From: Neckera pumila
Taxonomy: Eukaryota > Streptophyta > Bryopsida > Hypnales > Neckeraceae
NCBI GenBank assembly: GCA_963969595.1
Contig: OZ018409.1
Location: forward strand, 24,255,282-24,319,281
Reading direction: 5' to 3'
DNA length: 64,000 nucleotides
This document shows, piece by piece, positions 35,085 to 45,342 of the stretch. A program made the position numbers and the translations under genes. Positions within the stretch are counted from its first letter, which is position 1. The number at the start of each line of letters is the position of its first letter. The notes beneath the pieces were generated by a model, which had not been told where the DNA came from, did not search any database, and was given only the letters and a program-made list of their open reading frames with translations.

Positions 35085-35493
35085 GTGCATTGCCACTCAT
35101 TCATTGGAAAGCTTCCCAACCCGGGCTTGGTGGTGGCCGGCCAAGAAAAAGTGGTCCACTATAGACTCAACCAGGGACAAAAGGATACCGGTCATTCCAG
35201 AATTCTCTTTTCAAACACAAAAAGAATGCCCCCACTATGCTCTAACTCTTGCTTGATCTTGTCGGATTTGTTAATTTGTGAGTTTTACAACAGTATCTCA
35301 TTTCTTACAATTTTTTAATCAATTCCTATATTGGTTGGTTCTTGATTCTATCAAGTCATTAATGCATGAATTTGACTTGTTTTGATGTATCCTTGAAGGC
35401 GGGGATGAATGAGGGATAGAAACGACCTAGGGACTACAAGGCTTAGCCAACCCATTTCCCTAGCCTTGTTTGGGGGAATGTGTGGCGATGCTC
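35085..35493. mobile_element. Tourist-like MITE (GCATTGCCAC subfamily), copy 1
   Basis: The left end GTGCATTGCCACTC and right end GTGTGGCGATGCTC are flanked by TAA (35082-35084, 35494-35496). It is homologous to 48114-48509 (TGGCCGGCCAAGAAAA / TGGCCGCCCAAGAAAA, GCTTGATCTTGTCG). It abuts the next MITE through one shared TAA. Confidence 0.8.
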
Positions 35494-35496
35494 TAA

Positions 35497-35832
35497 GAGC
35501 ATCTCCTGCAGCCCTCCACCCAAATTGTTCCTTCAATCGAAGAGATCTGTCTAATTTGAAGGGGATGGCCACTTGAATCCCCAACAATAGAACTCACTAA
35601 ATATACTTCCAACCAATCACAAATCACATAACTTGGCAAAAGCAATAAGTAAGCTATGACAATTGCTAATCCCAAGAAAAAATATAGCATGTAGTGACCG
35701 TAAAGGTCTGCACCAAATATGGATTATTTGGTGTGTGAAAGTAAAGGTGGAGCCTAACAAACACTACAATTCATTGCTTATCATCCAAAAATTAGAGGAG
35801 AGGGGTTCTTTGGAGGGGTGCAGGAGATGCTC
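35497..35832. mobile_element. Tourist-like MITE (GAGCATCTCCTGCAG subfamily), copy 1
   Basis: The ends GAGCATCTCCTGCAGCCCTC and the inverted GGTGCAGGAGATGCTC are flanked by TAA at 35494-35496 and 35833-35835. It is collinear with 41688-42030 (GGGGATGGCCACTTG, CTTCCAACCAATCACAA, GCAATAAGTAAGCTAT). Confidence 0.85.
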
Positions 35833-36774
35833 TAAAGCACGGCATGAATTCAGGTTTGTACCCACTACCCGCCTTGACTCTCAATCTCAAGATGAATATT
35901 TATCCTGGCATGAAGTAAATTTTAAACTCTTGTTAACCCCACAGTGTTATAAATTTATATTCTGCCTTTTCTTCAGCCTTGTGTGAATGTAATATTAGGG
36001 GTTAAAAGGCAACCGTCATTGGTTGCTCAGAAGAAGGTTATAATGAGTACATTCTTCTTTAGTAATGGTGAATGTTTTGAGTTGCCATTACTGTCGAAGT
36101 ACTACTTCCAGTAGGGTCGTTAATTAAAGGCTAGCATTTACTTTAATTTATTACTTCCAATAGATGAATCCATAACCTGAACCCGTAACTCTTCTTGTGA
36201 ACTGAATGCGAGCAGGAGACAGGAGGAGACATTCCACGCGGTATCATTGAAACATTTCAAAGTGATCAATGTCATGGTATAAAATGCTTGAAATTCCAAG
36301 GTGCTGGAATAATGAGCTTTTTGTTGAATTCTTCATGTTGAATAATGAGCTTTATGTCTTCTGCAACTGCAAAGTCATATGAATTTCATTCCAATTTCAT
36401 TCAATTTTATTGTTCTCATTAACTTACATCCAGCATAATAAAGACATTAAATTTCCAAAGCTGAATACTTTGTAAGTACTGACCATTTCAATACTGGTTC
36501 AATTTACTGTACTGTATAGGTAATGTCCCTAATAACAAAATAGATGACCGAAGAGAGTGATTGCACAGAAGATTCTTGAATGTCCAGCATTGACACACAA
36601 TGAACATCTAATTTAATTCGAGTGAATTTGACTGAGCACTTCAATCAATCCTGTGCAGGCCATGTCTCCATTACGTAGATGACCAAGGAGAGAGAATGCA
36701 CAGCAAACAGGAACAACTGAGTGGCGGCTAGTTCAAAATTAACCGGTGCAATTGGGAATAAAAACATTTGCCTT
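35833..36774. other. Intergenic DNA, no gene recognised
   Basis: An isolated ATTAGGGGTTAA at 35994-36005 resembles the right end of the TTAA family, but no matching left end was found. Confidence 0.35.
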
Positions 36775-37005
36775 TTGAAAACAAAGGATGTAAAAATAGA
36801 AGGAAATTTAGTCGGTCTGGAAATCAACCGGAACTTGGAAAAAAAAACATTGGATATTTAACCACCTCCTTCCTACACTTGATGGATTTCAATTGCTATC
36901 GGACAAGGAATAGCAGCCAATACCCAGGAGGGACAAGATACACAAAAGATGTAAAGGGAAGGTATGTATTCGGTTTGTGGGAAGTAGGTATTGGCCTCAA
37001 TATGG
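36775..37005 (+). repeat. Third copy of the 3213-4240 repeat
   Basis: It shares ACAAAGGATGTAAAA, ACCACCTCCTTCCTACACTT and TATTGGCCTCAATATGG with the tandem pair at 3213-4240 in the same order. Confidence 0.65.
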
Positions 37006-37302
37006 GTGCATTTAGGTTGCCTTACCTCAGGTAAATTGTCTCATGACTCAACGGTAGTATACATGGAGGCTCATGCAACTCTCTGGACTGGGCCTTGAAC
37101 TAGTGCACTAATCCTTGTCACACACATTGCTCTGGATTGAAAGCATCATTGTACAACAACAATGAATATTTATATAGTGTGGATTATCAAGGTATTAGTG
37201 TGAGGCAACTTAATTGCACTATTTAGTGTAGCGAAACCACTTAATTAAACAAAGAGGTATTCTTTAGACACAGAGGTATCAAACATGACTAGGACGTACA
37301 AA

Positions 37303-37628
37303 TAAGGTAACAGGCTCTAAAATTGTACAGGTTCTAAAATTGCCCACCCTACTCAAATGTACACTATTTGTACATGTTGCTTTTTCATAACCTTCAGCAA
37401 TGTACAAACTATGTACATTTTAGGGGGTGGGCGATTTTAGAGCACTATGCCACTTCAAAATTTCATATCTAATTCTAGAAAGCTCCAAAAAATATGAAAC
37501 GAATTGGATTAGATGCCAATTCCTCTTGTCTTTCAAGGAAAATTTACTGAAAATTGTTTCAAGAAGCTTCGCCTCCCCAAAATTCACTTTCAGCTCTTAA
37601 ATGGGCGATTTCTGGACCCGTTACCTTA
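37303..37628. mobile_element. TAAGGTA-type MITE (subfamily D) with internal foldback
   Basis: The ends are TAAGGTAACAGG and CCCGTTACCTTA. Inside, about 37325-37443 is a second inverted repeat with ~48-nt arms (TCTAAAATTGCCCACCC and its complement GGGTGGGCGATTTTAGA; GTACATTT). Length is 326 bp. Confidence 0.72.
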
Positions 37629-38125
37629 AAGGAATAACTAAAGTGTCCACTTGTTTTCAACCGAAGAAATTTCTGAAACCATTATATAAAAATAAAAACA
37701 AGAATATCCCAGTGTAGAAGGAGCATGAATCTCATGTAGTTCTGTTCTTTTGTATTCTACTTCCAAATAGTTTGCGAGTGCTCAGCAATATCAGTTTATT
37801 CGCTGCCAATAATTGTGTTATATAAGCCCAGAGCAACTGAAAGTCAAAGAACATAACTGATCTACAGTTGCCGTGTAGTACTATCCATGTGTTGATAAAA
37901 GTCTTGAAATAGAATTATTGTATTTTTGTCGGTCCTTTACAGAATAAAAATTTACGCATTGATGCGCATATCTAAATGATGCATTCTTGGCTTCATTTTA
38001 ATTTTTTTTAAGGTGCCTACAGTAGTTTCTATTAGGCAAAAAAAATACTCAGTATAAATGAATCGGGATCCCACGAAATACGTCCCCTTATCAGTGTATT
38101 CTCAGATACTCCAAGTGGTGAGAGG
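37629..38125. other. Intergenic DNA, no gene recognised
   Basis: There is no frame above 60 codons and no repeat ends are seen. Confidence 0.35.
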
Positions 38126-38340
38126 TTAACCCCTAAAAGGACCAAGCTGCATTTTTTGGCGACATAGCAATTTTGGGCAGCCCACTATGGATGGAGTTTT
38201 TATTTATTTTCTTTGAAAATTTAATACAACATGTGCCCAAGGAGTAGTTCTAAGGCCCAACAGTTTTTCGTAACTTTTGACTACATATTTAAAAAGTTAT
38301 TGCATGATATGTGGGTTTAGTTAGGGTTTAGTTACGGTCT
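38126..38340 (-). mobile_element. TTAA-family fragment in reverse orientation
   Basis: It begins TTAACCCCTAAAAGGACCAA, then CATTTTTTGGCGACATAG and ATTTTGGGCAG, which is the complement of the right end of 5290-6358. Similarity fades by about 38340. Confidence 0.6.
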
Positions 38341-38588
38341 TTTTCCGGCCCTAGGACCAGGTTTGTTTTCCAACCACCATAGGCAATTGCTGCCATGGTG
38401 GGGCAGTTCCCGCCCCAACTGTGATGGCACTTGGTTTATAGTTTATTGTATTTGTGTCTTCTTGTTTTTGTTGCTTGCTCCCCTAAGCCGCTTGCGGCTG
38501 GGGTCTTGTTCCTTTTTTCTTGCAGTTAAAGTCAACCTTTATTTGTGTCAAAATACCCAAAAACAGAAACCAAAAAATTACAATAAGC
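38341..38588 (+). other. Possible retroposon 3' region
   Basis: The T-rich segment ending CTTGTTCCTTTTTTCTTGC resembles in style the 3' tail of the non-LTR element near 53560-53610. The evidence is weak. Confidence 0.25.
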
Positions 38589-39427
38589 TTAACTCCTAAA
38601 TGCCCAAGGCACCCAAATATGGTGCCAAAGAAACTTTGAAGTTAAATTAAACCTTACTATTTTCTATTTTCAGCAATTTATATTTTTGAAAGATTCTTTT
38701 TTGAAGTCTGGTTTTAGCATCAAAAATCTGATTTTGATAATGAATGATTATGATTTTCCTATTCAAGATCTTGTGCAAAGGTACCCATTACAATCTTGAC
38801 TTTTTGTAGTGTTGAGGGCTCTTGGAAATGAGCCTCAAATACACTAGATCTTGGAAAAAAAATCACACTAGAAATTCATTTAAGAAAATTGTAGAGTAGA
38901 TTTTGAGAAGTCATAAATTGATTGGGGTTATATTTGTTAGGCCCTTTAACCTCATAGTTTTCTGGTCTTTAATTTTTTAGATTTGACATGCAAAAAAGAA
39001 AGCTCAAAGATTTTTATAGTTTTAACACATTGATGATCAAACATTATAATCTTTCAATCCTTTAATGATAATGTTGTGTTTTCTTTTCCTATGTGATCTC
39101 TAACATGTTTAGTTTGAATTTGTACGGTTACAATTTTAAAAGAAATTGATTCAACTTATCAAAATGTTGTCTTTTTGTTCAAGTTACATAACATTCATTA
39201 GCCTTCAAGGAGGCTGCCTTTCCATCCTTGAGGCCACATCCACAAAAACTCATCAATGTCAGCATGTAGTGTCATTTTTAGCTGACAAGTGTTCTTTAGC
39301 TAAATATGGTGTGGAATATTCCACACCATTTTGTCAGGGAAAAGGCAGTCTTGTAGTCTGCTCTGGAATGTTATGTTAGAGCAAATTTCAAGAGGTTCAA
39401 AATAGGCCTTGGGCATTTAGGGGTTAG
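38589..39427 (+). mobile_element. TTAA-bounded element, GCCCAAGGC subtype (full length)
   Basis: The left end TTAACTCCTAAATGCCCAAG (plus GC) and the right end, as complement CTAACCCCTAAATGCCCAAG (plus GC), form a 22-bp inverted repeat with two differences. Right-hand TTAA has become TTAG. Length is 839 bp. It is the only copy of its subtype with both ends; 14970-15443 and 27030-27512 are partial relatives. Confidence 0.75.
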
Positions 39428-40099
39428 AGGAGGCAACCCGTTTCCGATCAGTTAAGGAGTTACGCATGTCTGCAAGGCAGGTTTCTTCAGTTGGGAAATT
39501 TACTTGTGTGCAAAAATAGAGTTAGGAAGGTTTCCATAATTTTTCAGATTTTTATTTCTCAAAACGCATTTACTATGATTTTTTTAGTTGAAGATTCTAT
39601 TCGACCCATTCTTGTCATATAGACTTTCCTATTTCCAACCATGGGCTGGTTGTAAAACCCACCAAGGGTTGGTTGCAATATTGAGAATCTTGTAGCCAAT
39701 CCAAATCCGCCACAATTGCACCAGAAACCACGCCATAATGAATAACTGCTCATCTGTTCCTTCACGGAAAGAGAGTGGACTATATAGCCAGAATGGGAGA
39801 GTAAGGTAACTACACCTAAAATCACACTGTCCTTAAAAGTGCACAACAGATATTCTTGCCTAAAATGTACTCCTACTGTTCATATGACTCTATGATTGCT
39901 TTTAGGTGCACCTATTTTCAACACTTTGAAAATTCGTAGTTTATTCATAGAATGTCCAAAAAATGCATTCTAAGAGAATCTAAAACCCTGTTTTGACTAC
40001 AATGGGACCCCACAATTTATTTTTCAATATAATAGTGAAAACCATGCTTAACTGTACGATTTAAGGTGCAGTTACCTTAGTCGGGAATGGGTTGCCTCC
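39424..40099 (+). mobile_element. TAAGGTA-type subfamily H element, copy 3
   Basis: The left end TTAGAGGAGGCAACCCG and right end GGGTTGCCTCCCCTAAG are inverted. The body is collinear with 14177-14535. It keeps one uninterrupted TTAA at 39442-39445 where copy 1 carries the 12963-14176 insertion, and is itself interrupted by 39802-40079. Confidence 0.75.
39802..40079. mobile_element. TAAGGTA-type MITE (subfamily A, copy 2)
   Basis: The ends TAAGGTAACTACACCT and AGGTGCAGTTACCTTA are identical to those at 8217-8513. It is inserted near the right end of the subfamily H element; the paralogous uninterrupted site in copy 1 has a single TA there. Confidence 0.82.
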
Positions 40100-40769
40100 C
40101 CTAAGTTAAGTTAAGTTCGATTCGAGCGTGTGTGTTTTGAAACAAGACTGACCTGCCGCACAGCCTTCGCAACCCTGGCGCACTTCTGGAGGGACGACGG
40201 AGTCACTGACAGGATCGATCGAGCCTTGTCAGCGAGTGCCAAAATTAACACACACACACACACACACCACACACACACGTTGATCCAGCAGCAGTCTTCC
40301 ATTCTGCTCTTCTCCTGCGAAGGATCGAAGACGCTGGTCTGACCAACTCTGTAGTCCTTCACCTAGCTTAGCTTCTTATAGTTTCCTGACCAAATAACGT
40401 ACTGCAGTACTTCGCACTGTTCCCAGGTTATGGAAGATCTAGCTCTCCGCTCCAGACTCTCTTGCAATCACATGATTGGAAGAGGAGAAGGAAGGAACTG
40501 AATAGATCGAATAACTTAAGCGGCAATTAATCCAATAACTCATTTGCTTCCAAGAGTCGCATAAGGTACCAGTAACTTACAGTACTGTCAATCTCGCTGC
40601 CAACAGCGCCACACTCGATCTGTAAGTTAGTACGAGATCATAAATTATATAATTAACACCTAGCTACAGTATGCTATTTTATCATAAGTATAGTGCCGTC
40701 ACTGGAAGAAAGCACTCATTCAAGTCTAAGTTACATCACTCACAGAAAATCTCCATACAGGCTTGGCAG
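40100..40769. other. Intergenic DNA with (CA)n
   Basis: It contains a CA dinucleotide run with one interruption (40249-40278) and locally higher GC. Frames on both strands across 40111-40362 are created by the repeat and carry no motif. Confidence 0.4.
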
Positions 40770-40784
40770 AAGTAAATCGATCTT

Positions 40785-40858
40785 CTTCATTCTTCTTTTG
40801 AAAAGGAACGGTGTGTACAAAAAAAAAAAAAGGAGAAAAAACAAACAAACAAACAAAC
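40785..40858 (+). mobile_element. Tiny retroposed fragment with A-rich tail and target duplication
   Basis: The 15-bp AAGTAAATCGATCTT occurs at 40770-40784 and again at 40859-40873. Between them lie 74 bp ending in a poly(A) run, then AAAC repeats. Long direct repeats plus an A-rich 3' tail are the signature of LINE-type integration of a truncated transcript. Confidence 0.7.
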
Positions 40859-40900
40859 AAGTAAATCGATCTTTGGACTTGGATCATTCACAAGAAGAAC

Positions 40901-41035
40901 GGGGAGGCGTTACCCTCCCCGGTGTTTATTTCCACAATGAAGCTTCACCCCCCCCTTGACTTTCTTTAAACGGAAAGTCAAGGGGGGGTGAAGCTTCACT
41001 GTGAAATTAAATACCGGGGAGGGTAACGCCTCCCC
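40901..41035. repeat. Near-perfect hairpin with 64-nt arms
   Basis: The arms 40901-40964 and 40973-41035 are about 94 per cent complementary, with an 8-nt loop (TTTAAACG). Landmarks GGGGAGGCGTTACCCTCCCC and GAAGCTTCACCCCCCC are mirrored exactly or nearly so. Weaker symmetry continues out to ATTCAC (40885) and GTGAAT (41057). Confidence 0.85.
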
Positions 41036-41280
41036 ATTCTCCCTGTGATTGGTGAATCACACAAAGTTCATCTGTTTCTTGTTTTCTTGGAAGGAACAGG
41101 TTCGTCTTTGAGGGAGAAAACCTCGCCCACTCGTCAAATCTGCAGGCAAACTTGGTGGGACACCAGTATGGCCGGTATGGCCCAGCGGTTCAACAATACC
41201 CTTTCCTACTTCGTGTGTTTTTTAATGCAAATGGTCACCATCTCTTTGAAAGATCACCATCAATACCTTAAATCAGGCTG

Positions 41281-41330
41281 TTTGTTTGTTTGTTTGTTTG
41301 TTTTGTTTTGTTTTGTTTTGTTTTGTTTGT
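41281..41330 (+). repeat. (TTTG)n/(TTTTG)n microsatellite
   Basis: Four or five TTTG units run directly into TTTTG units. The open frame reading through it (Phe/Val/Leu/Cys-rich) is an artefact of the repeat. Confidence 0.9.
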
Positions 41331-41529
41331 AGCATGGACAACTTCCTGACCGTGCGTCCCCCGGCCGCGTGCTTGGTACCGTCAGAAAGCTCTCACCGAG
41401 GAGGGGTGCACCGGCTTGGTTTCATGGCGTTTGGAGCGGTGGTGCAAAAGTTATTGAATTTCAAAGTATTTCTTGATTAAAAAATTAGAAAATTACTTTT
41501 ACTTTGATTTTGGTGGCGTTCTTGCTACT

Positions 41530-41600
41530 GGGAGTGGAACCAGGAGTAGAACTGGGAGTAGAATCGGAAGTAGAACCAGGAGTGGAACCGGGAGTAGATG
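41530..41600 (+). repeat. 12-bp minisatellite
   Basis: Six units of the type GGGAGTAGAACC follow each other with one or two substitutions each (41530-41600). Confidence 0.88.
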
Positions 41601-41687
41601 AAAATTGGGCCAATGGCACAGGGTCACACTAGTCTCTTTGAAAGAAAAAAAAAAAGAGATAGAAAAAAAAAAGGCAACAGCTTCTTA

Positions 41688-42030
41688 GAGCATCTCCTGC
41701 AGCCCTCCAAATTTCCAAGCTCCTTCAATCAAGATCCATCCAATGTAGAGGGGATGGCCACTTGTATCTCCATTCCCCAACAATGCAACTTCCTCAAATA
41801 TACTTCCAACCAATCACAAGTCACAAAACTTGCAAAAGCAATAAGTAAGCTATCATTTATTATGACAACTTGTTAATCCCAAGAGAATATATAGCATATA
41901 GAGGGGTTAGTGCCCCCTTCAAATATGGCCTTATTTGATGGGGAAAGTAAAGGTAGAGGCCGACATACACTAGAATCGATTGCTTATCATCCAAAAATTA
42001 GAGTTCTTTGGAGGGTTGCAGGAGATGCTC
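41688..42030. mobile_element. Tourist-like MITE (GAGCATCTCCTGCAG subfamily), copy 2
   Basis: The ends GAGCATCTCCTGCAGCCCTC and GGGTTGCAGGAGATGCTC are flanked by TTA (41685-41687, 42031-42033). It is collinear with 35497-35832. A partial extra copy follows at once (42034-42163). Confidence 0.87.
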
Positions 42031-42166
42031 TTAGTGACCCCTTCAAATATGACTTTATTTGAAAGAGAAAGTAAAGGTAGAAGTCGACATACACTGGAAT
42101 TGATTGTTTAGTATCCAAAAATTAGAGGGAAGGGGGATTTTTGGAGGACTGCAAGAGATGCTCTTA
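42031..42166. mobile_element. Partial tandem copy of the preceding MITE
   Basis: It repeats the right ~130 bp of 41688-42030 (CCTTCAAATATG, AAGTAAAGGTAGA, CGACATACACT, CCAAAAATTAGAG) and ends GAGATGCTC then TTA. This is probably unequal exchange or a nested abortive insertion. Confidence 0.8.
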
Positions 42167-42435
42167 GTCAGGATTTTTAGCTTATTAGTCAGGAGTTTCA
42201 TGATACTTGGTGCAAAAATGGAGTCTTTTGCTCTAGTAGTTTTCATTGGATGGAGTAGCACTTATTTCTTAGCCTTCCACCTAGGTTGCATTGTCCGTTG
42301 AGCCGAACTAGTTGTTCTTTTTTCCTTTTCTCTTCATTCATATTGTCACTTTGAAAGAACAAAAAAATGATATATAATAGAGGGAAGAGCAAGAGCCTGC
42401 ACCTTCTAAAAAAACTAAAGAGGGTCATAAGAGGA

Positions 42436-43456
42436 TTAACCCCTACAGATCTATGCCCATGTTTTCATCAAAAAACACTAAAAACTGCTATTTTTATTGA
42501 AAAGAGAAAAAAATGTTTTTAATTTTTTAATTTTTTCTATATCTAACCATAGGATCTTGCACTAACTATTATTAAAATTTGTCAAAGAAATTCAAAAACT
42601 TTGACTACATAGATTCTAAGATAATTGCATTTTAAGTGGAGAAATCAAGTTTTTTGGCACCTTGCTTGACTAGATTTTTTGGCTTTGAATCTTCTTAGCT
42701 TAAAATTTTTGCATTCCATTCATTGTAATTTTTTTAAATAGAAGTATGAGATTGAATAAAAATATAAAATTGTTAATAGCTCAAAGATGGAATTGAAACA
42801 CAATGATTCCAACAGTGAGATCGAGATTGTTCTAGCAAACAAATTCAAGCCTCATTAAAAAAAAATTCTATAATTTATTTCTTCAAAAAGATGCTTAGAT
42901 TGCATGAAAAAGAAGATTGTTTATCTTTCTCATCACTAGACTAAATAGAATGAATTAAAGCTTCACATGTAGACAAAAGTGTAATCTTTGAAAAAAATTA
43001 AAATTAAAATTAAAATGCTTATTTTGTGATTTTTTCTATTGCCTCTCAAATTCCATTTGGACTTAGGACAACATAATTTTTGTTTCTAGTTACCAATTGA
43101 AGTTAAAATTATTTTCTCAAAGCTCATATGATTTCCTATCAAAAATTGAGGTCACGCAAGCCTATCCAAAATCCCAAGAGTCCGGCATCATAACATTATT
43201 AACGTTTGCTGGGAGGGTCTCTTTTGCTCCCCTAAAAATCGGGAGCCTTCCAGCTTATGCGACCAATGTCGTCTTCCAAAGCACAATATCTCTAACGCAT
43301 TATGGCTATTAGCTTTGCTTGACCAATAGTAATGACAATATTATAATTTAAGTCTCCTTCCAAGTCTTTTGGGGGGGGATTATACCTTCACCTGGGGGGA
43401 GGTACCAGACTTGGTTAATAATGTTACGATAGGGACTTTAGGACTTTAGGAGATAA
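42436..43456 (+). mobile_element. TTAA-bounded element, copy 4 (with a nested TIR insertion)
   Basis: The left end is TTAACCCCTACAGATCTATG and the right end CTTTAGGAGATAA (a worn CTTTAGGGGTTAA). The interior follows 12963-14176 (ACTAAATAGAATGAATTAAA, CACGCAAGCCTATCC, AATCCCAAGAGTC). A separate element occupies 43191-43426. Confidence 0.62.
43191..43426. mobile_element. Short TIR element nested in copy 4
   Basis: TAACATTATTAAC (43191-43203) is exactly mirrored by GTTAATAATGTTA (43414-43426), with further weak symmetry (GCTGGGAGGGT / CCTGGGGGGAGG). Length is 236 bp. The superfamily is unassigned. Confidence 0.55.
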
Positions 43457-43508
43457 TATCGAAAGCCAAGAGGTTCTACATTGGGTTACTAGTACCACCA
43501 AAATAGAT

Positions 43509-43795
43509 CATTAGAGGAGATTTGAAGGCATTAGAGGGCCGTTTCAGGTCCGTTCCCAATGTTGTCCCGATTTTGTGAACAGCTGATATGGGCTGTTAGA
43601 ATTTTCTTTTTCAAATAAAAAAAAAAAAAAAAAAAAATGCCCAAAATATCATTCTAAGCAAAAAAAAATCGGAAATGACATGGCACTCCCTCGACCACGT
43701 CAGCCCAGTAGCTTTTTTGCGTTCCATAGCGTGGGAACGCTGCGGGAACGCAGGATAACTCACGGGCTCTTGGAGAACTCAAATCTCTTCTAATG
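43509..43795 (-). mobile_element. CATTAGAAGAG MITE, copy 2 (reverse)
   Basis: It is inverted relative to 13514-13821: GGCATTAGAGGGCCGTTTCA, then GCGGGAACGCAGGATAACTC and CTCTTCTAATG. It sits 52 bp right of the TTAA element 42436-43456. Confidence 0.78.
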
Positions 43796-45338
43796 TGATT
43801 TGTGCTTGCAAAAAAGTTTGAAAAAAAAAATTGGTCAACGTTTCTACAAAAAGGTCATTTTAAACTCAATTTTAATTGTTTCTGAAACTCTAAAGTGCTA
43901 AGTGTTTAGATGGTCTGCTACAACATTTCTTTCATTGGAGTTGGCATGTTTCAAGTTTGTATCATATTTAATAGATATTTAGTTTTTTCTAACCATCTTG
44001 AATATTTAGCCTCATAAAGATTATTCGACCTTAGAAAGACAATGAAGATGTTTTGCGCCCATTGGATGGTCAACCAAGCTTTATGCATATTGAAGAATAG
44101 ATGATTTTCATCCAATTTTTTGTATGTAGCTTTATTGATGCTATAGTCACATCATTGAAATAAATTCAAGATATTTTAGTTGTTTTTTTATTTTTTATTG
44201 GGTAGTTTAGAAAAAAGATGGTACCCTATCCAATATATTTCAATACTCATAATTTTTTTCCATTATTTTGATTTTGACATTCAGTTTTTTTTTTTCTTTT
44301 GAGCAAAACCAAAAATGAAGCTTTGAAGTGAAGTTTTGGCTTCATATAGAAAATTTGAATTTTGAAGTTGAAGATCTATATCCCCGTTTCTAAATATGAA
44401 GTGACATAGAAACTTTCTTTATACAAAAAATGTTCTACACCATAATGCACTTCTATTTTGGAAATTTCAGATTTTATGAATATGATTTGTATTTAATTTG
44501 ATTTTTTTTCATTTTTTTCTTCAACAAATCATGGTGATTTGAAATTATCACCAAAAAAGTTTGAAATTTTTATGGCATATATTAGACATATGATTTTATC
44601 TCTAAAAATAAAACCAAAAAATTTAGGGGTAATTTTGAAGGTTAACTATTGAAAATATTTATTTTTCACTGAGAAAGGTAAATATTTAATTTTTGAGAGG
44701 TCCTCAAAGGCATACGTGTACCATTGTGGAAGTGTAAAGCTTACAAATTTTACTTGATTTCCCAGCTATAAGCAAAGCTTGCCAATTTCACTTGAATTGA
44801 GATCTAAAAAATTGTACTTATCCATTTGCTTTGAAAATGGTTCCAATGGAAAGTGTAAAGTGTTTTCATGATTTTCACTATTGAAAATTTGAACATTCAA
44901 TTGTTGACTTGGAGTTATTTGCAAATTTTTTTCATAAAAAAAATTGCATTTAAGCAATTCCAAGGTGGATTGTGTAATGAGTTGGATAGGGTCTTCATTT
45001 GAACTTGAGATTTTTGGAAGTGCATTTTAGTGTGCCTACACAATTTTTAGTAGTTAATGTCACCTCTAATTCCAAAAGTCTCTTGTATGCAAATATCCCA
45101 AACATTGTGGAGAGCAGCAGCATACTAAAAATAAAATACATACATTTCTCTTATTATAATCCACAATTCCTATACAAACTTGCACTCAAAATTGGCATGC
45201 ATACTAGTAAGCAAGCTCTTTAAACATCTATTTGATTAAATTTTGAAAAGAAAAGAAAATTGATTCATTAGGGATAACTATAAGCCCATGCTCTTTTCTC
45301 GTAGGAAAAACACATGGAAAGGCTTTGGCACTTAGGGG
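43796..45338. other. AT-rich DNA, no gene recognised
   Basis: It ends with an isolated CTTAGGGGTTAA (45331-45342), which is a TTAA-family right end. The matching left end was not identified, so the element's extent is unknown. Confidence 0.4.
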
Positions 45339-45342
45339 TTAA

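Noticed and set aside
40111..40362. Minus-strand frame with Cys/Val repeats
   Set aside because: The repeated residues come from translating the (CA)n microsatellite.
40901..41035. Bacterial-style terminator or CRISPR element
   Set aside because: The context is a plant nuclear genome; the hairpin is single and lacks spacers or a T-tract terminator role.
41045..41480. Frames across the (TTTG)n tract
   Set aside because: The hydrophobic Phe/Cys/Leu stretch is produced by the microsatellite.
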